DNA from: Margaritifera margaritifera
Taxonomy: Eukaryota; Mollusca; Bivalvia; Unionida; Margaritiferidae
Assembly (NCBI GenBank): GCA_029931535.1
Contig: JAQPZY010000394.1
Coordinates: 62,001-126,000 of the forward strand
Length of the DNA: 64,000 bases
Direction: 5' to 3'
The translations under genes and the position numbers were made by a program. This document shows positions 35,131 to 46,629 of the stretch, one piece after another. A model generated the notes under the pieces. The model saw only the letters and a program-made list of their open reading frames with translations, ran no database searches and was not told the DNA's origin. Positions within the stretch are counted from its first letter, which is position 1, and every line of letters starts with the position of its first letter.

Positions 35131-35783
35131 ATAGTACTAGTAAAAAGAAAAAGTTCCGGAAGGCTTAGTAAAGAAAATTCCCAAGGTCGCAGTCAATCAG
35201 TAAAGGGACTACTGCGCAAGAATTTCATAGACTTATTTGGACCAATCAGATTCACATAAAGTGATATGTTAACATATAGAAAGTATTAAATTGCACACAC
35301 TGTATGTACAGTGTACCAACTATGTGATACTATTTGTTAAAGACCTTAATAAAATAAGTTTCTCTATATTCCATTTATTTCTATGATTTGTGCATTGGCT
35401 TCACGCAGACGCAAAATCCTGATGCAACATCATCATGTGTTTTTTTATATCTGTTCGATACGTATCGCTATTACAGTTTACTGGCGCACATCATGGAGAC
35501 TTTGAGTATGGTATGCTGTGAGATTCAAGTTCAGCACAAACAACAAACGAATATTTAAGCCGATGGTGAAAATTTTAAAAACTTTTACAACATACCCCTT
35601 TTTTGGCATTATGTATATTGAGATATCTACACTGTAACATATTATTTTGTATTTTAGTAACTTTTCTGGTGTATTGAGAGAAAAAAAATCACTTTTACAT
35701 ATAAACTTTTAATTGTGTGTTCAATAATTTGGATCGATTCTAGCCTTAATAAATATTTTATTTCAACGTAATTGTATCTTCTG
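35131..35783 (-). repeat. Inverted duplication, block A, left arm
   Basis: It matches the reverse complement of 56432-57101: CAATCAGATTCACATAAAGTGATATG, ACAGTGTACCAACTATGTGATACTAT, GCATTGGCTTCACGCAGA, GTTTACTGGCGCACATCATG and GGATCGATTCTAGCCTTAAT all recur inverted. Small indels and substitutions are spread throughout. Confidence 0.93.
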
Positions 35784-36039
35784 AGCAAAACTTCAGCTGT
35801 AGAGGTATGTGAAATTTAAGATTGTATTCTTTATCACTATTCGTTTTATATGACAAAATTGTTTCATATATTAGATGTTTTAGAATTTATTCTAAATTCT
35901 AGAGAGAGTCAATACCTAGGTCATACAACGCCATGATATTAGAAATACTATAGGCTGGTTCAAGTTAGCTATTTGTTGTAACTGAACAGACGGGTATTAT
36001 TTAATTATACGCGGCATGCATTGAATGATTAATGTAATG
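35784..36039. other. Left-arm DNA between block A and the LTR
   Basis: This part has no counterpart in the right arm and I recognise nothing in it. Confidence 0.5.
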
Positions 36040-36974
36040 TGTAACGAGACGTAATTCATGTGCGCGCATGCGCAACATATATCAATACGAAAGTACTAAC
36101 CGTGTCATATGTACTACACGGTTTAGTTGTTATACTTTTAGCTGTCCTTATGTATGGTTTGGTGGTGTGAAGTCACAGAACTCTGTGTGGTTTCGTGTGA
36201 CGTGTACGCTGTGTCTGGTGACGTTGTTTCGGAAGAGTGTACTGGTTTTCTCGATGCGAGAGACCAAGGCTTCTCGACCAACGGGTCTGTGTTAATGTGA
36301 AGGCTCTCGAGGGATCCTTCAACAGGCTGGGAGGGGTGGACCATGCGTGGTGGCTCCTTGACCATGGACTAGAGCGGGTGGAACCGGAGATACATCTTGG
36401 TCGTCAAACGGGCGCCACGATAGTTATATTTATTGCGTGTTCCATTTTATTGTTATCTCAATATTGCTATCTGTGCAAAATTACATTCATTCCCATTTCA
36501 ATGTCGCTATATGTGTGATAGATTCGTGATTTCATGCATTCCCATTTCATTTTCGTTATATGAACGATATATTCATAAATTCATACATATTCCAATATCG
36601 CTTGATGAATTGATAAATTGATGAGTATCATATTGATAAGTGCATAAATCACATGCTTTGGTCACCATTGGTACTTAATAAGACCTTGTTTATATTGGTC
36701 TGTAGATCATATACTCTTATTTGTTGATTGGTGATAGGATGCTATTCACGTTTGTTTAAAATTCCATTCGTTAAATTCATCTTTGATTTTTCTCGTTGAG
36801 TTACTTGTTGTTGATAGTCCCATGTTAGGAACTTTATGATTTTCCTTATCTTTTTGTTATAATGGTGTCAGATTTGTTCATCTTTAAATTGCGTTTATAA
36901 ATAAACATCTTATTAACGCAGTTGCTTTTGGTGTCTTCACTAATCCAGTCCCAACCCGGCTTCATCCTGTGACA
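36040..36974 (+). mobile_element. Solo LTR of a Ty3/gypsy family
   Basis: It starts TGTAACGAGACG and ends GTCTTCACTAATCCAGTCCC, AACCCGGCTTCATCCTG, TGACA. The ending is homologous to those at 14130 and (inverted) 46967. An AATAAA-type signal (AAATAAACATC) lies about 80 bp before the end. No PBS, gag or pol follows. Its right end coincides exactly with the start of duplication block B, so it truncates that block. No clear target duplication is visible, and the left boundary is a best guess. Confidence 0.65.
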
Positions 36975-37522
36975 ATAATTTATGACATCGTGCATTATTT
37001 TATTTATATTTTATCTGGTTTTGGCTTACTTTATTTACTGATGTGAATTTCAATACTTATAATGTTAATTTCCTTTAACACTGTTCCGGCTTACCGTTAT
37101 CATGAAACGTATGGTTCAATTAGATACATATAATATTTTTGTGAAATATTTTTGAATGTATACATGCCCGTTCTGCGACCTTTCATACAAAGTAGAAAAA
37201 ACTACTTTCTTTACTTTTGCAATTTTCTCATTAGTTATTTAATTTATTAAAAAATGAACATAAAATAATTGATTCGCATTTACAAAGGAAATAACTCATG
37301 ATATAAATTTATCTCTCTTCGACCATTTTTTTAATTATCAAAAAGATTTAAATAGTACTTTAGTATGGGCCTAGAGTTAACTTTACAAGTGTTTCAGAAC
37401 TCCGAGCTGCGTGTCTTGAAGACATTTTACGAGTGCTTCAGAAATTCCAACCCCGTGTTTTTAAGAAAATAACTTTCTGAAGTACCTTACCACCGGATTT
37501 GTTTAAATAAATTTTACAAGTG

Positions 37523-37523
<1 letters not shown>

Positions 37524-37600
<77 letters not shown>
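37524..37600. repeat. (AT)n microsatellite in the duplicated intron
   Basis: About 38 uninterrupted units. The right-arm equivalent (54337-54381) is shorter and interrupted. Confidence 0.97.
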
Positions 37601-37602
<2 letters not shown>

Positions 37603-37655
37603 ATAAAGCTATTAGTACAGCAACACGTTCTTTTTTTAATCTGATGAAAGCTTAC

Positions 37656-37847
37656 CTCCTGTTCCAAATTTCGTGTTTTCTCCATATGGGATCGACCGTC
37701 TTTCAATTTTCCCACAACATAAACGTCAGCATTTGGATCAATCCCCTCATTCCTCTTCAAGTTGAAGCTCAGAGCATGTGAACCGTTTGTTTGTCTGGAA
37801 TCTTGTGGTCAAATCTTTTAGCCAGACCCTCTCTGAGTAGGTAGGTG
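37656..37847 (-). pseudogene. Broken copy of the 54054-54298 exon
   Basis: The 192-nt minus-strand segment matches the right-arm exon (245 nt) except for an internal 53-nt deletion, which shifts the frame. Before the deletion it reads ERVWLKDLTTRFQTNKR; after it, NEGIDPNADVYVVGKLKDGR and HMEKTRNLEQE. The donor GTAAGC is kept, but the acceptor is changed from TAG to TAC. A copy lacking both acceptor and frame cannot contribute a normal exon. The deletion has CGG at both ends, suggesting a microhomology or slippage event. Confidence 0.85.
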
Positions 37848-37905
37848 GTAGCAAAACGGAGATAAGGCATGGATTGGCCGTAAGTGACTTCCAATTGGTT
37901 GATAT

Positions 37906-38040
37906 AAGAAAAAAGAAAGAGAGAAATAAACAAAGAAACAAAGATAAAAACGACAGAAAGAAAGAAAGAAGGAAAGAAAAAAGATAGATAGATAGATAGA
38001 AATAAAAAAGGAAGAAAGAAAGAAACACATTTTTAAAGAT
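37906..38040. repeat. Purine-rich (GAAA)n/(GATA)n tract
   Basis: Degenerate AAAGAAAGA and AGATAGATAGATAG text, responsible for spurious F/L/S-rich minus-strand ORFs. Confidence 0.85.
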
Positions 38041-39021
38041 TCGCATATTTTGGACTACCAAGGACACCTATCAGTCATTTTCCTAGTAGCTCAATACTTT
38101 CATAACTACTACCACTTCTACTACTACTAATCCTTTATTTTCATAATGAAGCATACTACATTGCATTTAAATAGATTTATGAAGACAACATTAACAGCTA
38201 AATGCAAAGTCGAGTAAAAAATATTTATTAATTTTTTGATGAAGAAACCTATACGTACAACTAATAACCGAGTAAGACCGATTTAAAAAATAATACGTAG
38301 TACCATATTGCATTCAAAAATTGCTAATATTGAAAGAAGTTGAAAATTGGTCCATACTTAGTGCGACAAAGTGAAACAATTGGCGTGTCGCCAACCTAGT
38401 TTTGGCAATTATAGTATCATTTGATAATGATCCTCTAGCTCTGATTTTAGATGGGTTCAACGGCATTTTCCTCTAATGTAACAATATGCTAAAACGAAAA
38501 AAAAAAAAAAAAAAAATAAAAAATCTGGGTGAAATAAACCTACAGTAACATTTTCACGCAACACGTAATGAAAGTATACTCAACGTTAAAATGGAGATAC
38601 CTAGATGCATGTTGGAATATGTTCTTAAGTTCAATAAGTCTTACTGTCATGACGAGTAATTTCAGTTTGAAAACGAAAAAGTTTAGTAAAGAAATGTACA
38701 AACTACCCCAATGTGATAATGTTACGGCATATTGTTGTATGGAAATAACTTATTAGTCTGAAAGTCACGCGAACCTTAAACTTCAAAAGTTGTGATCACT
38801 TCCATTTATACAAAAAATTTAACTAGTTTTGGGGCCCATGACTGTTCTACCTATGGACCCGGAATTCCTCTAGGCTTTCATTTTACCTTATATCGACCTT
38901 TATGGATTTACTTTAAAAAAAAACAGTTTTCTTTACCGTTATTAATATGATGGTGAACTCATGTTTAATGGTAGCTGGTTCTGATAAGGGAAAAGAACAT
39001 AAAGAAGATATAAAACACATA

Positions 39022-39065
<44 letters not shown>

Positions 39066-39300
39066 CAAAGACACACACTCGTCAGCGAGTCGAACATAGG
39101 GACAGACGTACCTGACTGAACATATGTCACGACACTGACGACAAAAAGAAATACATCTCTCTTCATTGTAAACTCAAAGATTGGCTGGCGTCTATGGAAA
39201 TACTGACCGGCTTAGCTATTACAATCTAGCTAATTTACACAATTTGTTGGGGTTAGATTGTGCAGGTGAGGGGTAGTTTGTTCCGGCCAATTTTTGATTT
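38041..39300. other. AT-rich DNA between blocks B and C, left arm
   Basis: It contains an A-run near 38499-38520 and (TC)n(AT)n near 39025-39064. No right-arm counterpart or gene is seen. Confidence 0.5.
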
Positions 39301-40186
39301 TTGGCTTTAACAGGTCAAATCGTACTAGAAAAACTGTTGTCTGAATATAAATTAACATTACCTTAAGACACGGCAAATAATTCAAGTAACAATATGATAT
39401 ACATTAAACAATATGACCTTATTTGTAATAAGTTTATTGTTCCAAAAACCTTGATTGGAGATAAAAAAAAAGTCAAATAGCTATTAATAATACTAGATAT
39501 AATTTAAAGAAAATCAGTTGATGTAACTAAGACAAGAATAACGAAGAACCCGATTTCTGAATGGTTATGTTGGTATAGTACAGTTGAAAAAGAAAATAGA
39601 AAATTAATGTTGATCCAAATGAATCTATAGTTTGCACTTATCTTATTTTCTTTCTATAAAGAGAGCGACGGAATGAAAAATTCTGGCGTTGTAAAATTAA
39701 ATTGCAGCATCGGATGGTGCATTTAAATTCTTTTTACGGGTATTAAAGGTAAAACAGGACATATATTATACAATATCTTTTTGACAGTATGAAACTATAA
39801 CAACATTTATATACCTATTAATTTTAAGAGAGCAAGGTGTCTCAGATGAAAACTTAATTAGAAAATGTCAACAAAATATAACAGATTCAAAAGTAGAATT
39901 GGACGCTTCAGTTTTTGGTAACAGAATATGTTTCCTAGCGAGTAACATGGTTGTGAAAATGGGTAGGATTGATGGATACAACAATAACATTAAAACTCGT
40001 CTCGTAGCTTAAAACTAAGGTTTAAATACTGCACTAAATGGTGCTTACCATTCATATTTTCTAATGGTAGAGTGTATTTATGACGATCTCTTCTGTAATC
40101 TTCAGGTATGTCAAAAGCTTGATGTGGCTTACCACCTTCTGCCATTTTCACACAATTTAAATGGTAGATAAACAATTTGAAAAATA
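39301..40186 (-). repeat. Inverted duplication, block C, left arm
   Basis: The reverse complement matches 49487-50416 nearly continuously, from AATTTTTCAAATTG to GACCTGTTAAAGCCAA. The right copy has an extra segment of about 50 bp near 50346-50395. Confidence 0.95.
39990..40145 (-). CDS. Short ORF in block C (left copy, open)
   Basis: The ATG at 40145 has a favourable context (GAAAATGG). It opens a frame reading MAEGGKPHQAFDIPEDYRRD, RHKYTLPLENMNGKHH and runs to a stop at 39990 (52 residues). A splice-donor-like GTAAGC at 40048-40043 follows ENMN, so it may be the first 97 nt of a spliced gene; stops soon follow in all frames. The duplicate at 49528 keeps nearly all residues but has a stop. 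Similarity between copies extends into non-coding flanks, so conservation alone does not prove selection. I do not recognise the family; it could be a host exon or the N-terminus of an element protein. Confidence 0.4.
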   Translation of the reverse strand: MAEGGKPHQAFDIPEDYRRDRHKYTLPLENMNGKHHLVQYLNLSFKLRDEF

Positions 40187-40230
40187 TTTATGTTTATTGA
40201 AGAGAAACATAACAATGACCTTACTTATTT

Positions 40231-40536
40231 TAAAGGGGCCCTGGGTGACCTAGTGGTCTAAGACGCTCGCCTTTACAGATCACTGACATCTCAGCTGTGT
40301 CCGCGTGGGTCTCGAGTCTCGGCTCGGTCAACGTAGATATGTAAAAAAGTTTGCGAGTAGCTTCTCGTCGGTCAGTGGTTCTTCCCGGGGTTCTCCCGAT
40401 TCATCCTCTACCAAATATACTGGCCGCCATTTATATCCTATCATGTACTGAAAAATGTTGTTAAATTCATAACAACAACAACAACAACAATAACAACAAC
40501 AACAATAATAACAACAACAACAACAACAACAAGAAC
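40231..40536 (+). mobile_element. tRNA-Leu-derived SINE
   Basis: The head carries an A box (TGACCTAGTGG, 40246-40256) followed by TCTAAGACGC, as in class II tRNA-Leu. A B-box-like GGTCTCGAGTC lies at about 40308-40318. The body reads CGGTCAGTGGTTCTTCCCGG, GTTCTCCCGATTCATCC and CTGGCCGCCAT, resembling conserved SINE bodies of marine invertebrates. It ends in an (AAC)n tail at 40473-40535. The promoter boxes, body and tail are in order, so the element looks full length. Confidence 0.82.
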
Positions 40537-40559
40537 AACAGCAACTTATTTGAAATTGA

Positions 40560-40958
40560 AGAATTACAAAGACGTATTAAAAATTAGAGCAGCAAATGGA
40601 ATATAGAAATAAATAATTGGAAGGACTTTAACTGACAAGGAGTTGAAAACAAATGTATGAAAATCAAATTAAGAAAACGAGTGAAATCTTTGTCAATGCA
40701 AGATCAGCACAAATATTAAATCCATTGTCAAATGGTATTATCCTAGCAATATCATCTTTAATTGGTAAATTTCTACTCATTGATGATTTCAAAAAATGGC
40801 AGACAGAGGTATCGCAGATTACAGGATATTAAATTGTTTTATATACTTACTGGATTGTATTCATTTCAGTTATCAGCACTAAGTGCTAGTTTGATAACAA
40901 TCAAACATATTCGTTTCATTAGACTAGAGAAGAAAAAAAACCCCAAAAGGCAACGCTA
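40560..40958 (+). pseudogene. Decayed ORF with hydrophobic segments
   Basis: Text in two frames reads as one protein after one frame change. ENQIKKTSEIFVNARSAQIL, NPLSNGIILAISSLIGKFLL, IDDFKKWQTEVSQITGY is in one frame. FYILTGLYSFQLSALSASL, ITIKHIRFIRLEKKKNPKRQ is in the other, ending at a stop at 40957-40959. Two hydrophobic stretches and a basic C-terminus suggest a small membrane protein. The family is unknown. A decayed ORF on the opposite strand follows. Confidence 0.4.
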
Positions 40959-41214
40959 ATTAAATAGGTTTTATCTGCACTTCGTGATGTGTACTGAATT
41001 TTTTGCAATCGATGCATTTTTATTATCAATTGTAACACTGTTAGTTTAACTGAAGTGTCTGTTTATTGCATAGTAAAGTGGCTTAGAAGGACACAAATGA
41101 AGACAACATAATAATGAATGGCAGTTAAAATCTTTTTAATAATAAAATTGTCTGTTTAACAAGCTTTAACTTTTCTATTATGTTTACTTCTCTCTATCTC
41201 TCTCTCTTTTAATG

Positions 41215-41700
41215 ACATTTTAGCACCTTCAAATCTGTTATCACTAACTTTCATCTACAATGTATTTGAAAAGGAAATAATTGTTTGGTGTTGTCCTGGA
41301 TCAGATAAGTAATAAGGAGCACAAGGCATAAAATAATCTGTGTCCAAATCATCGTCACTAAAACCGTCAGGTTTAGTAAAATTCAACACCCTACATTAAA
41401 AATTAATATATGATATACCTCTCAACGACTGTATAATTCTAGCTCTTGCTAAATTATTTAAAGCAGTTATCCATTCATTTTCATTGTTGCAGTATCTATG
41501 TATAAAGTATTCATTATAGTGTTCTCTAATCTATTCTCTAAAATTTTTAAACTAGTCTTGATTTTCACCACCCTACTTTTTGTGATATACTTCATCTTTA
41601 TCCACCCCCTGTTTACTGTATTCACTATTATGAGGTTTGCCAAAACCACTAGTGTTGTAAAACTCGCTAATTTTTTTAAACTTTATTTTTTCAATAAAGT
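41215..41700 (-). pseudogene. Decayed minus-strand ORF of unknown family
   Basis: Frame-shifting text reads ISEFYNTSGFGKPHNSEYSK, then HYNEYFIHRYCNNENEWITA, LNNLARARIIQSLRGISYI, then VLNFTKPDGFSDDDLDTDYF, MPCAPYYLSDPGQHQTIISF. The later part has a compact, globular look with acidic and aromatic residues. It is intronless and old. Together with 40560-40958 and the block C ORF it may derive from one large element. I do not recognise it. Confidence 0.45.
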
Positions 41701-42879
41701 TTAGTTATATTATTAATGTTTGACTATTTTATTTTCAGTTGTTTTTTGCATGTTATTTTCAAGAAAATTGCAAAATAAGAGTAATTTATAATTTATCAAC
41801 ACCAAGCTTACGTTACCTTTTATTTCAAATTAAATAAAAGTCAAGAAACTTACAAATACAACTGTAAAAAGCCTGACTCATAGATTGAAAAAAAGTATCT
41901 TCATTAAAGAATAAGGATCCACGTAGAGTAAAACTTGATAGGAAAACGTTCACAAGAATTTAAAATAGCAAAAGCAGAACGACTTAAGACCGAATAAAAA
42001 AAAATAACAACACCTGAAGATGAAACAAACAACTTTATGTATATAGTATGTGCTGTTACAATTGTAGTTTAACTGTTTAGAATACAGAAAAAATTACAAG
42101 AAAAACTGAAATGAAAGAACAAGTAGAAATTACATACCACTTTTGTTTAAAAATCCGTTTCCTTTGACATTGTAAATTTGTAACAAATAAATACAATGGC
42201 AACAAACAAAGAAACGTACCATAATACAGCACTTGGTGATATTAGAGGTCTAGTTATTGCTGCTATAATATCACGATGTTTATCCTTGTAATGAGTCATT
42301 CCCTGCAAAATGCACAGGAGACACATGCCTGGCCAAGTGCCAGGACGAAGATTACACCTCGCGGAAAATTTAATTTCCACAGGCCATTGCTTGTAGGGTG
42401 TTGCTATTTACATCTGACAAACGCGAATCGATTGAAATTTACTAATACTGAAGACACAGATGATCACGGTAAACATGCTACTCTGTATCGGTGCCTGCAG
42501 TGTAGTAAGATGGAGAAGGATTTATGCCCACGAGTGTAGACTCACATCTATATGTTATGATATGATATGATCTATATATATTGTTTTGGTCGATATTCAC
42601 ATCACGCCAAATCCGACAATCAATGATATATCGTAATGACGATATACTGTAATATTACTAGGTTCTACTCTATCAGGCTAAATATTGGTCACTGTGACCT
42701 ATCTTAATTTTCACTGCAATTTAAAGTTGTTGTATTTAAATCCATTTCTTCAAGCTTTACGGTTATACGCAATACTGACAAATATTGGCTAAAAACGCTG
42801 GAGCAGGAGAATGATTTCTTCCAATGCTGTTCAACGCATATGTTTTGGAAACAATTGTTTCAAGGTTTCTGCAGTTGTT
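41701..42879. other. AT-rich DNA, no supported gene
   Basis: An 87-residue plus ORF (42276-42539) ends YRCLQCSKMEKDLCPRV, a CXXC-containing tail, but has no recognisable domain or splice context. Confidence 0.4.
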
Positions 42880-43920
42880 ATACCTGCATCTATATTTGAT
42901 AGTGGATCAACATCATTTGTCAAATATTGAGCGGTGATTTTGTAGGTAAAGTTCTGTAAATCTTTAATTATTTTGAGTAACTGTCACCAAATTTGAAGGT
43001 AGAGCGGCATCAGTTCTATAAAGTGAAAGGTTTTCAAGTTGGTATGCTTTCTGTCAAACTTGGTAAATTTTCTTTAGGTTGCTTTATAGAACAAGTTATT
43101 AAATGTTTTTCTATTTTTGTATCAGCAGCCATATTTGATGTCAGATTGCCATAATTGGCATAATACTTCATGCCAAAATGCCTTCAGTCAAAGAATTTTC
43201 TATTTAGTAATGGTGGTCATATTAATGACGAATCGGCATCATTTGTACGAATTTTAATGATAAATTGATTTTTTTTCTTCAAATTAAGCAACATTCTGAA
43301 AAGCTGTTTCCGCAAAGAAGCGAATTAAAGTTTGCTTATTTATTTGTAGTCCCAGTGGTAATATTTGATGGTTGATTGGCTTAATTCGCACAAACTTGAA
43401 AAGCTTTATGCCATAATGGTTTCTTTCAAATTTAGCCAAATTCTGCTCGGTGGTTTTTGAGAAGTCATCTCAAGATTTTTCTATTTTAGTAGCGGTGGCC
43501 ATATTTGATGCGGATGATATCATTTGTACAGAATTGAAAGACCTTTATGCCAGAATACATTCTGTCAAATTTGGCCAGTTTATGAGGAGAGGATTTTGAG
43601 AGTAAGTCGTTTTTCGTTTTCGTATCCTTAGTAACGGCATATTTGATGGCAGATCGGCATCATTTGTACAAAATTAAAAGCCATCTATGCTAGGATGCTC
43701 TCTGCCACAATTGGCCAAATTCTGGAGTGTTTGTTGATAAGAAGTCTTTTTTTTTTTTTTTGTTAAATTTTTGTAACGACGGCCATATTTGATGGATTGG
43801 GATTATTTGACGGCTTCATGCAATGATGCTTTGCACATAAGCACAATCCATGTTTGATGATGGCGCATTGGATCAAAATGAATTTTGCTATCAGGACAAG
43901 TTTCAGATTTTGAAATTGTA
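42880..43920. repeat. Degenerate satellite, about 140-bp unit
   Basis: The phrase ATATTTGATG...GATCGGCATCATTTGTAC, then TTATGCCA-AATGCTTTCTGTCAAATTTGGCC, then TGAGAAGAAGTC...TTTTTGTA recurs. ATATTTGAT occurs near 42893, 43133, 43367, 43501, 43639 and 43784, so the last spacings are 134-145 bp. Units are strongly diverged and one contains a T-run (43747-43761). Confidence 0.85.
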
Positions 43921-43989
43921 GTAACATATCACTGTGGGAACACATACTCAAATAGATCCATTTAATGGAACGGACCCTGGTTTAATCGT

Positions 43990-44869
43990 CGTTATGAAGC
44001 CGTTTGACGCATTCTAAAAGGCACGTTTCACATCTAGATGACTAAGATTTAGTCTAACACAGGCATTCCGATTGGCGATGAGTCCGTGCTATTCCCTATT
44101 TGCGTAATATTTGGTAGAAATAATCAGGTTCTGCCAAACATACACTTGCCGAATACGCATACCTTTTTGGGATACGTGAAGATAAACTGTAATATTTCAT
44201 ATTCAGCGAAAATTCCAAGCTTTCTAAGGTACCTTGCGATAAACGAAAAAAAATCACTTTAAACATTGGCCCCAATCCCGCGGTCTCTCCGCGCACATCC
44301 GACGTAGGATTTGTTTTAACGTCCAGTTTAATTTCTCGACCAAACCATTACGCATAGGTGATACGGTGTTGTGCTTAACTGTTTGATTGATTGTAACCTA
44401 CCAATTTCCGCCATAAGTTCCAGAGTAAATGGAGCCCCACAATTCGTGAGAACCTCCCCAAGTACCTCTACCCTGCTGAACATGTCAACAAATGCCCAGG
44501 CCACACGTTTGGTTTCAATAGTTGGTAATGCTATAACTTCAGGATATCTATTTACATTATCCACCAGGGTGAGGATATGTCGGTTTTTTTCCGGTCTGTA
44601 ATAGGAAATATGGGTTCCACAATATCGATGGCCACCCTTTTAAATGGGGAATATATTAAAGTCATTTGGCTTAACTGTACTATGGTTATTCTATCCTTCG
44701 ACAAGGTGTTTTGGCAAATTTCCCACGATCGCGCTACCTTACTATTCATGCCAGGCCAATAAACTTCGACCAACACTATGGGTTTTTCTTCCATGCCTAG
44801 GCTCCCTGCCACACTAGACTCGTGCACCACGCTGAGTACATGGCACCTGTATTTTTGTGGAACAAGCAT
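43990..44869 (-). pseudogene. Ty3/gypsy integrase fragment
   Basis: On the minus strand the zinc-binding region (VVHES, EVYWPGMNSKVAR, ICQNT) is followed by the integrase core: FKRVAIDIVEPIFPITDRK, then in the next frame RYPEVIALPTIETKRVAWAF, VDMFSRVEVLGEVLTNCGAP, IKQLSTTPYH. The first catalytic D (VAIDIV) is kept. The second is N (LTNCG), and the glutamate region is lost in a frame break. The second zinc histidine is S (GSLG). Below 44328 the text decays further (CAERPRDWGQ, YREVP). It joins integrase cDNA into the host genome in live relatives; this copy cannot. Confidence 0.92.
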
Positions 44870-45140
44870 TTGAAAAGAAATATCTTCTATTTGACGTGGT
44901 CAATTCCCTGGACAATAATCCTTTCCCGTGTAACAATTTTGAACTATGCCCATCTTTACAAAATCCTGTTCCCGCAGAAACTCATCGCACGAGATATCGT
45001 TCTGCAGAGTGACTGTTCCTTCCTCCGCGTCTGCGGCCGCTTGTACAATGGGAAAACGTAAATGTGACATAGTTGGAAGTCTGGAGCCCTCGAACATTTT
45101 CAATTGTTAGGTCGTATATTAGATTATCCATACATAACGC
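44870..45140 (-). pseudogene. Gypsy internal region with RT-RNase H missing
   Basis: Only about 270 bp separate the protease and integrase segments, where a complete element carries over 1.5 kb of RT and RNase H. No RT motif is visible, so this is an internal deletion junction. Confidence 0.75.
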
Positions 45141-45520
45141 TTAGACTGTTCCGGTCAGGAAAGGCGTCTCGTTTTCTATTCTTGCGACTGTAACGCAATC
45201 AACCGTCTGACCTAATAACATACAAAGGGATTTCCAACCAAACATTTGGTAATCCCGAACGAGACTTTGCTTTATAATCACGCCTGTGCACCCACTGTCG
45301 CGAAAGAGCGTTACTTCTTGACCGTTGGCAGTTCCACTAGCTGTCCCTATCCCCACCTTGGAGAAAGACAAGTGCTGATCGACTGGATAACATCCCAAAT
45401 ACAGTACTCGTGTTACCAGTGTTATCCGTTCCCGAATTATTACGGCAGAAATCGTCAAGCTTATCGCCTCCTGACCACCCACTGCTTTCATTAGCAACCG
45501 CTACTCTTTGGCAAATCCTT
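45141..45520 (-). pseudogene. Ty3/gypsy aspartic protease region
   Basis: The text VTLFRDSGCTGVIIKQSLV holds the retropepsin signature, with active-site D-S-G in place of the usual D-T/S-G. It is followed by WKSLCMLLGQTVDCVTVARI, the hydrophobic strand region of this protease. Retropepsins cleave the gag-pol polyprotein. It lies between gag and integrase, as expected. Confidence 0.8.
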
Positions 45521-46560
45521 TCGTTTGAGACGAGATATGGCCCCACTCCTTAGACGTGTAACACCGTTTATCATTACGACTAACATTCGTCGTTGACTTA
45601 AACATGTCCACCTTTATTTGAACCGACTTTGTCCCGTTCTCGGCGCCTCTGGTTTTCAGACTGCTTACCTGACCTATTATCTTTCAAGACCACATTATGA
45701 GTACCTCACCGAGCTTCAGCGAAATAGTTGGCCTGTGTAGCCATGTCCAAGACATTCGCGTAGAATCTTTGCCTCAGGATCAGGTACAAGTCCCTACTAC
45801 AAGTAGTTAATAACTCGTCTCTGAATAAGTCTGGCATACCCTTAAACGTTTACCCGACCTTACCACATTCAACCCATCGTTGTAAAACATTCCCAGTCAT
45901 ACTGTCACACTGTGTCGATGTTTCTCCTCTTACTATATTTAAACTTTTTCCGGAGCCCTTGCTCGGATTGCGCAAGTCTGTTTATGACTCTTTAGTAACG
46001 CGCTGAGATGGAGGGACCAATCATCCTTTCCCAACTTCTGGACAGTGGCATATGGTTCAGATCTATGGAAATAGATATCCATATTATCTTTATCGTCATC
46101 AAACGGGGGTAATTTGGGACCTCTTATCTTGCCTGAGTTAGAGTCTTGTTCCCCATCTTTCTTACCTTGTAATAATTTAGATTTTGTGTTGAGCTCACTC
46201 TACATTTTCCCGTCTTCTACGTCTTCTAACTCTTGATTGCAACTTTGCGTGTTCCTCTCTTTTTAACTTCCTTTCCTCTAATTATTTTACCTGCTCCATT
46301 ATATCCCTTTCTGCTGCCCTTTCCCATCCTATTCTTTCCCTCTCTGCCTGCTTTTCCAATTCTATATTTTCCTTCTCAAATGCTGTCTTTTTTCCTCAAC
46401 TTGCTTTTCTAATTCTAATTTTTCCCTTTCAGTCTCCCCCGTTTGTAATCCCTGTTTCCTCTACCTAGCTCCTCCTCAAGGTCAAACCATTTCCCGTCTC
46501 TACTAGCTCTTTGAGTTACGTCATGATTAAAAACGTTCATAAGACCACCAATCCAAAGTC
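45521..46560 (-). pseudogene. Ty3/gypsy gag
   Basis: The N-terminal part reads MNVFNHDVTQRASRDGKWFD, LEEELGRGNRD, then a coiled-coil-like ETEREKLELEKQVEEK. The gag core follows (46140-46000): GKIRGPKLPPFDDDKDNMD, IYFHRSEPYATVQKLGKDDW, SLHLSALLK. Further on come ANYFAEA and THNVVLKDNRSGK, and a zinc knuckle remnant CYTSKEWGHIS near 45545-45575, whose second and last cysteines are lost. Several frameshifts and stops make it a pseudogene. Confidence 0.85.
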
Positions 46561-46563
46561 CAC

Positions 46564-46566
<3 letters not shown>

Positions 46567-46626
<60 letters not shown>
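46567..46626. repeat. (AT)n microsatellite
   Basis: About 30 AT units lie in the gag leader of the minus-strand gypsy element. Confidence 0.97.

Positions 46627-46629
<3 letters not shown>

Larger units (their letters stand above)
36975..37905 (-). repeat. Inverted duplication, block B, left arm
   Basis: The reverse complement matches 53950-54933, from AATAATTTATGACATCGTGC through the exon copy and the (AT)n to GGAAGTCACT. Differences include a 53-nt deletion in the exon and a longer (AT)n. Confidence 0.94.
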
